A DNA stretch of 43,523 bases, taken from positions 10,556 to 54,078 of the forward strand of contig MNCI01004037.1 of NCBI GenBank assembly GCA_015680685.1, written 5' to 3'. The DNA comes from Gnetum montanum (lineage: Eukaryota; Streptophyta; Gnetopsida; Gnetales; Gnetaceae). Both the position numbers and the translations under genes were made by a program. Below the pieces are notes generated by a model. That model was not told the origin of the DNA, did no database searches, and was given only the letters and a program-made list of their open reading frames with translations. This document shows positions 1 through 10,498 of the stretch, piece after piece; position 1 is the first letter of the stretch, and each line of letters opens with the position of its first letter.

Positions 1-205
1 CTTAAGACTCAATAACATAGAACACACCTCAACCAACGATCCACATGAGTGTTTTATTCATAGATGAGATTACTTATAAAAAATATAAAAAGAAAAAAAT
101 ACAAAAAGATAAAAAGATAAAACAAGAAATTGAAAAATGGAAAACTAGAAAACAAAAAGTTGTAAAATCAAAGGAATGAAAAATATTTATTAACCCTGCT
201 TGTTA
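1..205 (-). other. T-rich post-gag region of element A
   Basis: On the minus strand this is a long T/C-rich tract (TTTTT runs broken by C, G or A, about 65-180) right after the gag stop. A similar arrangement occurs at 12570-12800, so it is probably a family feature rather than random drift. No coding potential is seen. Confidence 0.5.
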
Positions 206-2188
206 CTAGAATGGAGGGTATCCCCCATAACTAAATGGTTGAGCATGGAAAGGATTAATAAATGAAGGATAAGGATCCTTGCATGTTGGAAATATTGGAA
301 CTTGGCCATACTTACCCCATCGGGGTTCACACACTTGATTATAGTAAGCATAGTGGGGCAATTTATATGATGTAGTTCCCAAATAATGAGTTGACCCACT
401 ATGATATTTAGGACCATTAGATGGTATGCAAGGATTGAGATGTTGCCTTCCATGATTGTGTTCATTGGGCCATATGGTTGTCGGAGTGTTAGTTGGTGGC
501 CTTGATGAAGTAACATGAGGCGTTGGGTTCAAAGGTAAGGGTGCACAACAATGTTGAGCTTATGTTGAGTTGGAGGATGCAGTGGCCTTGGAATTTTGTT
601 TTCCCTTCTTGCAGTCATGTTTAACGAAGGGACACTTTTGATGTTGAGGAAGCTTCTCACTATTGTTGGTAGTAGTAGCACAAGTGACGTTTGTGGGTTG
701 TTACTGTGGTGTAGACACCTTAGGAACAGTTGGTGGAAATGTAGAAGGAGAGAAAGGATGAGAATGTTGAAAATTAGGAGTATAAGATGCACAAGGTGGT
801 GGTTGTGTTGAGGACATGGGTTGATAGTATTGAGGACAATGGTAATATGGTGAGATAGAATATGTTGGCCCAGTTGGAGAAATAGGATGTTGAACAAGAT
901 AAGTATTTGGGTTCGGATTGTATGAAGGGTGTCTCCAGTGTAGGGATGATTTTCCCCATGACTGGGATTATTGCTACTATGATCGAACATAGTATCTTTG
1001 TACAAACTCTAGATGTAGCATGTTTCCCCAATGCTCATATAAATGTAACAATATTAGGTATTGGCCCTTGGGGTGATCGTACAGGCATATGTTGCATTCA
1101 TATGTATGATTAGTAATTGAACTCTTATTTTCCTTATCCCTTCTTTCCGATTGTCTAATGTTTTGTCTTGCTTCTTGGATTGTCAAAACTCTATCTCCAA
1201 TAGTATTGATAACTTCTCCACACTTTTTATACGTCCATTCCAACATCTTATTAATCTTTGCCTCAACTTCTTCTAATGATTGTTGTTGTATCGGCAAATA
1301 TGATGTTTCCACCTTGAGATTGGTTGATCTCTCCTTTGTATGATCATGGACCTTTGTTAAGTTAAGATTCTGGTCTCGCTGATGTTTTTCAACACTCTCC
1401 CATCTAGCTAATTCTCCTTCTTCTTTTGCTACCCATTTGATAAGCTCTTGTAATTGATGGGTTCGTAGTTCATATAGTTGTCCTTGGGAATACATCCCTA
1501 GGGTCTCTCTTGTTTCATTACGTAGCCCATCAATGATATGGTACATTGGCCTTTCCTCGGAAAACTCATGGTCTGGACAGTTGTTTAACAATGCATAATA
1601 TCTTTCTAAGGCCATGTCCAAGGGTTCATGTTGTGCTTGTTTCCACCCTTGTATTTGTTTCCTCAAGGCTAACACTCTTGCATAGGTTTGATATCTTTCA
1701 TTAAATAACTCTACCATTGTTGACCAATGTTGTATTAAATTTGGTTTTAGCGATCTATACCATACTTTTGCTTGGTCAACAAGTGTCATAGGAAATAGCT
1801 TAAGTTTTTTCCAACCATTATCAATGTTGTTCCATGTGCAGGCATTGTAGAAGGCTAGTAAATGTTGTTGCAGATCTAATTCATAGCCTCTTGAAAAAGT
1901 AGGAAAGTTTTTTAAATCGAGCCTATGTAGATGGCTCTCTTTACGATTCCTACGTGAGATTCGAATAGCCTCCTGTATTTGTGTTAAGCTTGTAGTGGCC
2001 AGTGGGGGTTCATCATCATCTTGTAAGTTATAATTTCATGCGTTGGGATGACATTGCTTTCATTGAAGTTTATAAGAAACCCCCACTTCAGGTTGTGTAC
2101 TCCAATCTTCATCATCATATAGTTCGTTGGTTCTCCAATGAACTTCCTCACTAAGTGTGGCATTATTGTGATCTTGTAGGAGAGGCAT
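206..2188 (-). pseudogene. gag polyprotein remnant, element A
   Basis: A single reading frame of about 660 codons runs from an ATG at 2188 to 206 with no frameshift, broken by several stops (two TGA near 2060 and 2038, then TAG/TAA from 977 down). The core (about 1500-1800) is a retrotransposon gag domain: motifs AKVWYRSL, VELFNERYQ, LRKQIQGW and HIIDGLRNETRETLG match the other gag copies here. Next come a Glu/Lys-rich helical region and a knuckle-like CNICLYDHPKGQ in which the last Cys is replaced. The remainder down to 206 is rich in Pro, Ser, Thr and Tyr. Gag would form the particle shell and bind the RNA genome. Unlike gag of B, C and F, this copy starts just before the core and lacks the long N-terminal region. 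It is not functional as it stands. Confidence 0.75.
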
Positions 2189-2311
2189 TGTTGTGAAGTT
2201 GTGTGTGAAATTACGTGTGACTTTTAATAATTATTTCTTCTTCCTAAGAGATATATCATTAAGTTCTATACAGCGACCTTGTATGATATAACTAATTTAG
2301 ATAACTAGCAC

Positions 2312-2332
2312 CGTCCCTAGCAACGGCGCCAA
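2312..2332 (-). other. Primer binding site of element A
   Basis: Minus strand TTGGCGCCGTTGCTAGGGAC directly follows the LTR end. This resembles the TGGCGCCGTTGCCGGGGA primer site of Athila-type plant elements. It is the best preserved PBS in the window. Confidence 0.85.
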
Positions 2333-3056
2333 TGATGAGTGGCGAGGTACCCCTACACTCAACCATACGAATACGAGCGTTACACGTGCAATCCGGTTGA
2401 ACTCTGTAGATGGACTAGTTGTGGCATCTAGACAGTTAGCCTTAGGTCACAATTTGCTGTCTTCCCACCTAGACTAGTATTATCTTTTTCACATATGGTT
2501 TAGTCCAGAGTGAGGTGTATGATGTGGTTCCTAATCTAACGCTACTCCGGAAGGCAATGGAAAATAGGATTAACTAAGCTAGAAGGAAAGGGTAAGAGAG
2601 AATATAAACTAGCCTATGTGCGATGAGCATCCGTTCCTTGATTATCCATACACATCTTGGACTTCATGCACAACTACTACTGGGATTACCAAGCATAGAT
2701 CCTAGGTACGCTACTGGGTTACCAACAAGTCACACTTAAATGCTCGTAATCAAGTTGTACTCATTCTGTGTTTTAACATGAGATAAGGGTGAGAAGATAT
2801 TAACTAGGAAAGTAGTAAATAAAAATTAATTAAATAATTAATCTAAGTGAATGCTGCAATGATGAAGTAATCTTGATCTTTATTTCTGGTCATGTGAGTG
2901 TCCAAGTACATCACACTCGAATAAAGGATGCCATACAGTTACATTCACCACACTGCGGGCATGCACTGAGAAATAATTCGAACTCTAAGAAGGAAAAACT
3001 ACAAGATTTTGGGTAAGGAACTAAGAACTAGCCCCGAAACAAGGGAGAGCCGCCTC

Positions 3057-3066
3057 TTATTTATAG
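3057..3066 (-). promoter_or_regulatory. U3 TATA box of LTR A
   Basis: Minus strand CTATAAATAAGAGGCGGCTC, nearly identical to the TATA region of the solo LTR at 35711. It sits just downstream of the palindromes, where the LTR promoter is expected. Transcription would start roughly 30 bp further on. Confidence 0.7.
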
Positions 3067-3082
3067 AATTGGCGACGGGCTG

Positions 3083-3138
3083 TGATATCGCGTATGCGAT
3101 ATCACGACTTGGGCTACAATATCGCATACGCGATATCA
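3083..3138. repeat. Two 22-bp palindromes in inverted orientation (U3 of LTR A)
   Basis: Positions 3083-3104 form an inverted repeat with 9-bp arms (TGATATCGC / GCGATATCA) around a 4-nt centre. Positions 3117-3138 carry nearly the same unit in the opposite orientation. The pair lies about 20-80 bp upstream of the minus-strand TATA box. Confidence 0.9.
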
Positions 3139-3164
3139 CAGTCACCCCAAATGATGACTCATCA

Positions 3165-3670
3165 ACTAAGAATAGCTTAATATTTTCCTTATTGCATTTT
3201 ACTTTCTTGTTCTTTATTTAATGCATTTGATTAAGCAATTTATTTTTAGCAATTAATGAACATGAGCACAACCACTTCAAGCATTCATATAGTGCTTGGT
3301 AACCCAGCAATGCTTAATGTTTCATAGCCCAGCAGTGCTATATGCGTTTAGGAAAGTGGGGTGGTTACTTATGCTAGGCTAGATAGACAATAGACATTAG
3401 TTTTCAACCTACTCTACCCTTATTCTTGTTGTAGGCAATTACATCCATAAAATATAAAATGAAAAAAATTCATATACCTCAATTACACTTAAACCATACA
3501 CTCGAGCCTCACAAGTGTAGTTGGGAAGACAATGAATGTTCTCAATGTTGTTTCACTCCCTAGAGGAACTAGTGTATGATATAACTATAGGTCCATAGAA
3601 TTTGATCGGATTTTGTGTAATGCCTTAGTGATTCATATGGTTGGTCGTAGGAGTACCTCGCCGCTCATCA
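3165..3670 (+). repeat. 5' LTR of element B, truncated by element A
   Basis: Matches 10829-11346 of the 3' LTR (for example AGAATAGCTTAATATTTTCC, and GAGGAACTAGTGTATGATAT near the end). Its first 330 bp, with U3 and the promoter, are missing because element A inserted here. It ends in CGCTCATCA, followed by the PBS. Confidence 0.85.
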
Positions 3671-3689
3671 TTGGCATTGTTGCTAGGAA
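3671..3689 (+). other. Primer binding site of element B
   Basis: TTGGCATTGTTGCTAGGAA directly after the LTR end. It is a decayed form of the TTGGCGCCGTTGCTAGGGA seen in element A; both CpG positions have become CA or TG. Confidence 0.75.
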
Positions 3690-3830
3690 TCTTTTTGTTG
3701 TTTTGTGTGCTATCTAGGACCTAGTGAAAGTATTTAAATCATTGGAATGAACCTAAGAGTCATATCTTATTTTATAATTACTACAACAAATTCTCAAAGC
3801 ATACTGTGATTTTTATTTCACTAATTGAAA

Positions 3831-6235
3831 ATGTCTTCTTCTCATAGGAGTGCTTCTCCACCTAAAGCTGATAACATTTGTCCATCAGAGCCTCAATAGT
3901 ATCAAATTACATATACTCATCCTAATGAGTATGTGCCAAACTTTACCTTCATCCTACACTAGGATAAACAACTGTGGTGGCATGACATGAAGGGCAACAT
4001 TATGTTGTCACCTAATCATGCTACTCTTGCAATGCTTTATCAAATGCTTACATGATGCAGCCTTCAAGACCACCATGGGAAATATATTGTTAAGGATTTT
4101 TATGCTAGGGATTATCATCCCACTAAAGCACAACACCTACAAGATAGGTAGCTAGAGTAATGTTATGAATTTTTGAAGGGAAAAGGGCTTAACGATTCTC
4201 TGTTCCTATTGTACCAACAAGCTAGTGGGGAACCCTTCTCTATGTATTTTCCACTCAATGATGATCCTCTATTTGACTTTGAAGATGGAGATCAAAAATA
4301 GAATCTACACTCCATAGTTCACGATCCTAATTCTGGTAACAAAGGATCCAATGATAAAGATGGATCTGGAAGGGCCAGTCAAGATAGGGATGCCGGTAAG
4401 AAGCACGATTATGATCATGGTCATGACCATCGAAGAGGTGGTAGTAGGCACTGTGATGGTGCTAATTGTCCTTCCTATTCCCCTTCATCATCATCATCTT
4501 CTTCTGGCTCTGGTAGTGACCACAGAAGGTAAGATCATAATGGAGGTGATCAAAATGAGCGCAATGATCTATGGGACCACAATAATCAAGGGGATCGTCA
4601 AGACAGGCAAGATTAAGGATGTAGATGTTCAAGAGAGGCACATCACCATGAACAAAGAGGTAGTAGAGGGCATCGTAGGCACCATGATCAAGGCCTTGAT
4701 GAGCCTCCATTTGCTACTCGAAGTATGCTTAATATCACAAAGGTAGTTAAAATTCCAACAAGGCATGTGAAAGACAATAAGATCAAATGGTTAGACATGA
4801 ACAATATTCCTTGATTTGAAGTAGTATATAACTTTGATCTATAGAGTCATCTTCAAGCTTTCCAAGATGCATGTGCCTTGCAAAACATAGAGAATGAGTG
4901 GCAAAAATCGAAGTTGTTTCCCAGGACACTCATCAAAGAAGCAGAGAACTTGTACCAATCCTTAGAACTGGAATCTATCAGATGATGGAGTACCATGCTT
5001 GAGATGTTCAATGATAAGTATCAAATGTACTCCCAGGTATCCAACTTAAGGAAGAAAATTCAAGGATGGAAGAAAGGAGCACACAAACGCGTGGATGCCA
5101 CCATTGGCCAATACTATGCCTTGATGCACAAATGCCCTGGCCATGGTTATTCTTAATTGGCTCAACTCCATCACATTGTAGATGGATTTCATAATGAAAC
5201 AAGGAAAACCCTTGGTGTCTATGCCCAAGGATGATTGTCAGAACTAACTGTCCATTAGGTATAAAGGTTAATAGAGCAGGTCATCAAAGAGGAGGGTGAA
5301 CTAAGAAAAAGAAAAATTGTAGAGGAGTATAATCATGAACCTTCCATTCACAAGAGGGAGGTTCAATTATACAAAAATGAGGATGAATTCATATTTGATG
5401 AGGGGATGCATAAGAAGGCCTTGTGACTTCAATAATTCCAGTCTGAACTTATGGCCAAGGTTGATCAGTTAAGGAGTCTCAAGAACAAGGTAGTGATTGT
5501 GAGCGTAGGAGGCACAAAGAAGTTGAACGTGCATATTACAAAGGTAAGGGAAAAATTATTGCAATAGAAAAGGTTATGGATAGTGAATTAGATGATGATC
5601 GTGGATGTGATGTTTGCTAGTATGAACATCCTAAGGGATGTTGCCCCATTGTGTCACATCTTCAAGAGTCTGGGGTGTATGCCTTACATCCACAACTTAC
5701 ACAAAGGCAAACATCTAAAAGGTTGCCTTATCCTTAAGGTAATCTTTGGTAGTTCTGTCAGCAACAATCATGTTATCCAAGCAGAGCTCCACCGTAACTG
5801 TATGAATAGTACCAACAATGGAAGCAACCACAATCATAGGCATTTGTACCACCAAGGCAACAATACCCTTACCAATAGCCTAATCCATATGGTTACCACA
5901 TTCAACAACCCATGTCTCCACATGACTCTTCCAGTCACATTTCTAATATTCAACCTTACTACCATCCTTCTTATTACTATTGAACTCCTTCTCCACACAA
6001 AAGAAGGGATACCACCTCCTACCCTTATCTTCCTCCTACTCTTGCACATACTCCTCCCCTAGTTGCACAACTACCACCTGCTCCACCAATGCAGGGTGAC
6101 CTACCTTCTCAATTGCAACAACACAATGCTACGAGGACTATTAATTTACAACCCAATCATCAATTAGAGGGATCAAATATCCAATCAAAGAAAAGACCTT
6201 TCTTTCAAGTCCATAGTCCATCTAGGCCTTCACCT
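3831..6235 (+). pseudogene. gag polyprotein remnant, element B
   Basis: Starts at the ATG at 3831 (MSSSHRSASPP; the same start is seen in F and C). The frame holds to about 5490 with many stops, then shifts. Order: an N-terminal domain (3831-4340); a low-complexity Asp/His/Arg/Ser region (about 4340-4700, e.g. HDYDHGHDHRRGGSRH followed by a Ser run); the gag core (about 4780-5260, motifs TMLEMFNDKYQ, LRKKIQGW, KCPGHGY and HHIVDGFHNETRKTLG); a charged helical part; a zinc-knuckle-like CDVC.YEHPKGCC near 5605-5645; and a Pro/Gln/Tyr-rich linker to about 6235. The role is particle assembly and RNA binding. Stops mostly replace Gln or Arg codons. Confidence 0.8.
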
Positions 6236-6299
6236 ACACACCTATGGTTGACAACCTTGCTCCTACCTCTTCCTCCATATCCAATTCCTTGGGGTCTCC

Positions 6300-6830
6300 T
6301 TTAAACTCAACTCTACCAAGAATTCATATTGTAATGCTTACTCACACTGTGTCTAATTGGATTTGTGTAGGAAACCTTCCCAGGAAATTAGCTGATCTTG
6401 GAAGTCCTCTAATTTATTTGCAGATTCCTGGGAATGAACCATGCAAGGCTCTTCTTGATTCAAGTTCTAATGTTAATTTGATTTCTCATGAGATGTACAT
6501 TGCTTGGAACTTGCCTCTTCTTAAGAAGACAAACATAATATTGGAATTGATAGACCAATCCATCACTATTCCATTGGGACTGGTAGAAGACATTGTGACC
6601 ATTGTCTATGGGTGGTCTTATCCTACCAACTTCCTAGTAATCAAAGTGGAGAAATGCAAAGGGGACTTCTCAATCATAATGGGAAGGGCATGGTTGAGTA
6701 CTATAGATGCAAGAATGGGCATTAGAGATCTTTCCCTGGAAATATCTAAAGAAAATACATTTGGAAAGATCAAGAAGAAAAGAGTTTCATGCATCGCATA
6801 TAGCGATAGCGAGTGCAATTATGTGTAGAA
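6300..6830 (+). pseudogene. Retroviral-type aspartic protease remnant, element B
   Basis: An open stretch of 194 codons (6244-6828) contains the protease fold of Ty3/gypsy elements. The first catalytic loop reads ALLDSSSNVNLIS, where active copies have D-[ST]-G, so the Gly after the catalytic Asp-Ser pair is replaced by Ser. The second landmark reads FSIIMGRAWLSTIDA, the counterpart of the usual ILGRPWL. It lies between the gag linker and RT as expected. The start at 6244 is only the first ATG of the open stretch; the protease would be cut out of a polyprotein. It is the longest uninterrupted coding piece of the element, but the altered active site argues against activity. Confidence 0.75.
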
Positions 6831-7259
6831 ACTTTGGGCCATTAAGTAGGCATCCATATTTCCATGCAAGCAATGTGTGCTAGAAGTAGAAATTCAAAGG
6901 TGTTTGTATATAGCAACCACAAAATAGGAGGGTACTCAGTGGCTAACCACTAATTTAGAAAGTAGCACATTGTGCATAGAACCAGCTAAGAGCATGACAT
7001 GTAAATATGTCACAAGCATGAATGAACTTGAGCAAGTTCATCACCAACTCTCTGATGATACAAATGATGATACCTATTGGGGAGAGCTGGAAATTCTTGA
7101 GAACTTCAAGAAATAGCCCCTTGAATTGAAAATGTTACTAACTAGAATGGAATATGTATTTTTGAAAAATTAGAAGCTAGTTATAATCAATGCAAGACTT
7201 GCCCCAAAATAGAAAGAAATGTTGTTGAAAGTAGTTGAAAGATGGTCAGCAACTTTTTC

Positions 7260-8640
7260 TTGGTCACATCTTGAACTCATAAAGATTGATCCTAGGATAT
7301 GCCAGCATCGCATTTACACCAACTTGGCCATGAAGCCAAAATGATAACCACAAAGGAGGTTGAATTCCAAATTGAATCAAATCATCATGGAGGAAGTTGG
7401 AAAACTCCTTAAGGTGAGGTTCATCTATCCCATTGCAAATAGCAAGTGGGTTAGTCCACTTGTAATTATACCAAAGAAAGGTGGTAAGTGGTGGGTCTAC
7501 ATCGATTTTAGGCTGTTGAATATGGAAACATTCAAGGATCACTTTTCATTGTCATTTGTCGACCAGGTGCTTAACACAATATCAGGGCATTGCTACTATA
7601 GCTTCCTAGATGGTTACAGTAGCTATAACCAAATCCAAATTACATTGGAGAACCAAGCAAAGATAATGTTCACCAGTCCTTGAGGGACTTTTGCATCTCA
7701 TAAGATGTCATTTAGTCTATGTAATGTTCTTGCCACATTTCAACACCTGGTCTTCAGCATCTTTCAATAGCAAATCAGTAGTGGTGTAGAAGTCTTCATG
7801 GAGGACTTCTCTACCTATGCAATTATATTTGAGCAAGCCCTAGACCACCTTGAACAAGTGCTGAAATGATGTGTCAAAACTAACTTGTGGCTCAATTAGC
7901 AAAAAAGTCACCTCATGGTCTGGGAGGGCACTATATTAGGGCACAAAATATCATAAGTAGGAATTGAGGTGGACCCTAAAAAATAAGGGTCATCCAAGAA
8001 ATAACCTGCTAGCTAAAAATAGTTAAAGATGTTCAATCATTCCTTGGATACACTAGCGACTATTGGTAATTCATAGAGAATTTCTCTAGGATCACAAAAT
8101 TGTTGGTCGAGCTAACAAAGAAAGATGCTCCCTTTGTATGGACCACAGAGTGTGAGAAAGCATTCCAACAACTGAATGAAAAGCTTGTAGCAACCCCAAT
8201 CCTATAAGCACTAGACTGGTCTAGACCATTTCACATCATGATAGATGCATTGAATTATGCCTTGGGAGCTATGCTGATACAATTAGATGATAAGAAACAT
8301 CCATACTCCATTGTTCTAGCTGAAGCATTGTGGATGCACAATTGAACTACACCACTACAAAAAAAGAATTGATGGTGGTGGTGTTTACTCTAGAAAAGTG
8401 TAGGCATTATGTGCTTGGATACAAGGTATTTTTGCACATAGACCACAATGCCATCCACTTCCTAATGAACAAACCAATAGTAAGCCCCCATGTCATACGA
8501 TGCTTGGTGATCTTGCAGGAATTTGATCTTACAATGGTAGATCGAAAGGGCATTGAGAATGTGGTCACTGATCACTTGTCTCCTTTGTGATGGGATGACA
8601 AAGAGGATGAAAATCCATTATCTAATACATTTCTTGATGA
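7260..8640 (+). pseudogene. Reverse transcriptase and RNase H remnant, element B
   Basis: Begins with a decayed HRIYTNL..KP...PQRRLN segment typical of Athila-like RT. It continues through FIYPIANSKWVSPLVIIPKKGG, a YSFLDGYSSYNQI motif (counterpart of the catalytic-Asp motif A) and a degenerate EVFMEDFS where the YADD-type motif C is expected (about 7790). The RT connection and RNase H follow (about 8200-8590): ALGAMLIQ, TTTKKELMVVVFTLEKCRHYVLG and HIDHNAIHFLMNK, then ENVVTDHLSPL. Several stops and frameshifts interrupt it. After WDDKEDENP....DELLFVNK (8640) homology ends, where integrase would follow. The role of the intact protein is copying the element's RNA into DNA. Confidence 0.8.
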
Positions 8641-10484
8641 ACTTCTCTTTGTTAATAAGTGCTAGGTACATTGGTAATGCATTACTTGATGGTGATATGT
8701 ACTATTTTTGTTATTTGATTATTGGTGTTTGGTTTCTAGCTTTGAATTTCATTACGGATAATTAAGACATGGTTTCTTTTTTATGTAAGAGGTAGTGAGT
8801 CCACAACATCCACCCATCCATACACTCTATGGTTTTCCTTGTTTTGGAAGCGTGTAGTCCCCTTTTCATTAATAAAGTTGTAATAAATTTGTGACTTTGG
8901 TAGTTTCCAGAATTGGGAAGGATTCAAAGGTTTGAACAGGGTTTGGCTTTAAGGAAATTCAGTATTCTTTGTACTTTTCTGTTTGCCTAGGTGCATGTGT
9001 GTTTCCATGAATTTCTTATCGTTCCATGCCAATTAATAAAGAAAGTTGAATAAGTCCTTGCATGATGTGGTTCTCATAAAAAAATGATGAGAATTCAAAG
9101 CGCACTCCTTGGACAAAATAAATGCATACGTCCTCGCATAATGTGGTTCTCATCAAGAAAAAAAAGAAACAAAGATGAGGATTCAAAGCACATCCCTTGG
9201 ACAAAATAAATGCATGTGTCTTTGCATGCTGTGGTTTTTATTTTAAAAAAAATAATGGGAATTCAAAGCACACCCCTTAGACAAAATAAATGGGCTACAA
9301 GCACTGGTTATGGAACTCGTCTCCTCTAACTAAGGCCCTTCCTCACTTCCTACTTCTTCCCTAATTTGGAATGGTGGTTATTCTGTGGAAGCTCTCTTGT
9401 GTCTCAAGGGATGGATTGGTCTTAGAATGTCAATGCGAAGTCACTGAAAGTGGTTGGTTTTGGTTTGGACTAAGGATGGATCCTATCAAGTTATTTAACC
9501 ACAAAATCCACAAGGGACTTCATGTGACCATAATTAGGAACTCCATTCCACTCTCTCTCTCATCCATCTATGCTTTCTATATCTCACCTCACTATTGGTT
9601 TCATATTTTGGTTCAATGTCTTGGTTTGATGTGTTGGAATTCTTAGTTAGTTTATTTTGGGTTTTTTTACTTAATCTTCTGTAAGCATTAATCATCCATA
9701 GAGCCCACAGACTCTTTGGTTTGAAGTTATGCAAGGGCATAAAATGCCTATGCTTGCTTTGGGGAGGACTCACTTGCATATCTTTTGGTTGGGTTACTTA
9801 AGTTCTTTATCCTTAGAAATTTTCACAATCAAATTCCTTTTTGTTTACCCCATCAATGAAATCCAATTGTGCACATTTTCACAATAATTTTCAAGTGAAC
9901 TTTTATTTTTATTGTTGTGAATTCTTCAAATATTTCCTTGCGTTAAATGTTTTTCCAATCTAGTGAACTGCTTATCTATTTTACCCTATATCTCAACCTT
10001 TTCGCTAACAGTACTAAAAGAAACCAATCTACCACAATCACAACTTAGTTGAGTGTAACAACCAATGAGACAAGGCATTTAATCAATATGTTTTACACAT
10101 TACATACTCATTCATGATCTTGTTGTGATTGCAGTGGGAAGCATGGACTAGAAGTAGGACCATCTTCACCAAGGATGATATAGCAATACCACATAATGAG
10201 GATCATTCATGATTGAAGGATCTCTTCTCTCTCTCTCTTTCTCTCTCATTCTCCTATTGTCAAGAGTTTTTGGATGTCAATATTCTCCAGGGTCTTCACT
10301 CCTTTTCTCTTGAACATCCAATGTTGCAAAAATTGTAATTTCATACACTTGGGCACTCAGACTCTATATGTCTATTTCATCTGAGTTAGTTTGTCATGTC
10401 AATTAATAATCCCATACCGACCCAATATGTTATATTGTAAAGAGCTTGTTCCTCCTCTTCTTCACTCGAGGATGAGTTTTCATT
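8641..10484 (+). other. 3' noncoding region of element B
   Basis: 1.8 kb between RNase H and the polypurine tract. I see no integrase zinc finger (HHCC), no DDE core and no clear envelope-like gene; short open stretches at 9371-9646 look like chance. It holds a threefold tandem repeat (9055-9292) and a CT-rich microsatellite near 10206-10235. Confidence 0.55.
9055..9292 (+). repeat. Tandem repeat, three units of 73-88 bp
   Basis: Units start at 9055, 9131 and 9219. Each begins TCYTYGCATR.TGTGGTT, has an A-rich middle of variable length, and ends with GAATTCAAAGCRCAYYCCTT and GGACAAAATAAATG. They differ mainly in the A-rich part. An inverted relative of the GAATTCAAAGCACA part lies near 12155. 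Confidence 0.85.
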
Positions 10485-10498
10485 GAGTCGTGGGGGTA
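10485..10498 (+). other. Polypurine tract of element B
   Basis: GAGTCGTGGGGGTA directly precedes the 3' LTR start TGATGAATC. Elements D (28174-28185, minus) and C (17485-17500, minus) have near-identical tracts. It would prime plus-strand DNA synthesis. Confidence 0.75.

Larger units (their letters stand above)
1..3164 (-). mobile_element. Element A: Athila-like Ty3/gypsy retrotransposon, 5' half
   Basis: Reading right to left on the minus strand, the order is LTR (2333-3164), primer binding site (2312-2332), gag (206-2188) and a T-rich post-gag stretch that runs off the left edge. The element starts abruptly inside the LTR of element B: at 3165 the sequence switches to a part of B's LTR that matches 10829 onward. 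A therefore inserted into B's 5' LTR, and the missing first third of that LTR should lie beyond the left edge. No protease or RT is in view, so whether A is autonomous cannot be judged here. Confidence 0.8.
2333..3164 (-). repeat. LTR of element A
   Basis: An 832-bp LTR. On the minus strand it begins TGATGAGTC and ends CTCATCA, so its ends form a short inverted repeat (TGATGA/TCATCA). It is followed directly by a primer binding site. The same TGATGA...TCATCA ends occur on the other LTRs of this family in the window. It holds a palindrome cluster at 3083-3138 and a TATA box at 3057-3066. Its downstream half shares the conserved ACCACTT.GAGCAT and GGTAAYCCAGCA core with the other LTRs. Confidence 0.85.

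Noticed and set aside
4351-4746. 131-codon ORF and its antisense partner (4462-4710)
   Set aside because: Both are other frames of the low-complexity gag region, which is better explained by the frame from 3831.
9371-9779. Envelope-like or integrase gene in element B
   Set aside because: Short, low-complexity open stretches without zinc-finger, DDE or transmembrane patterns that I trust.
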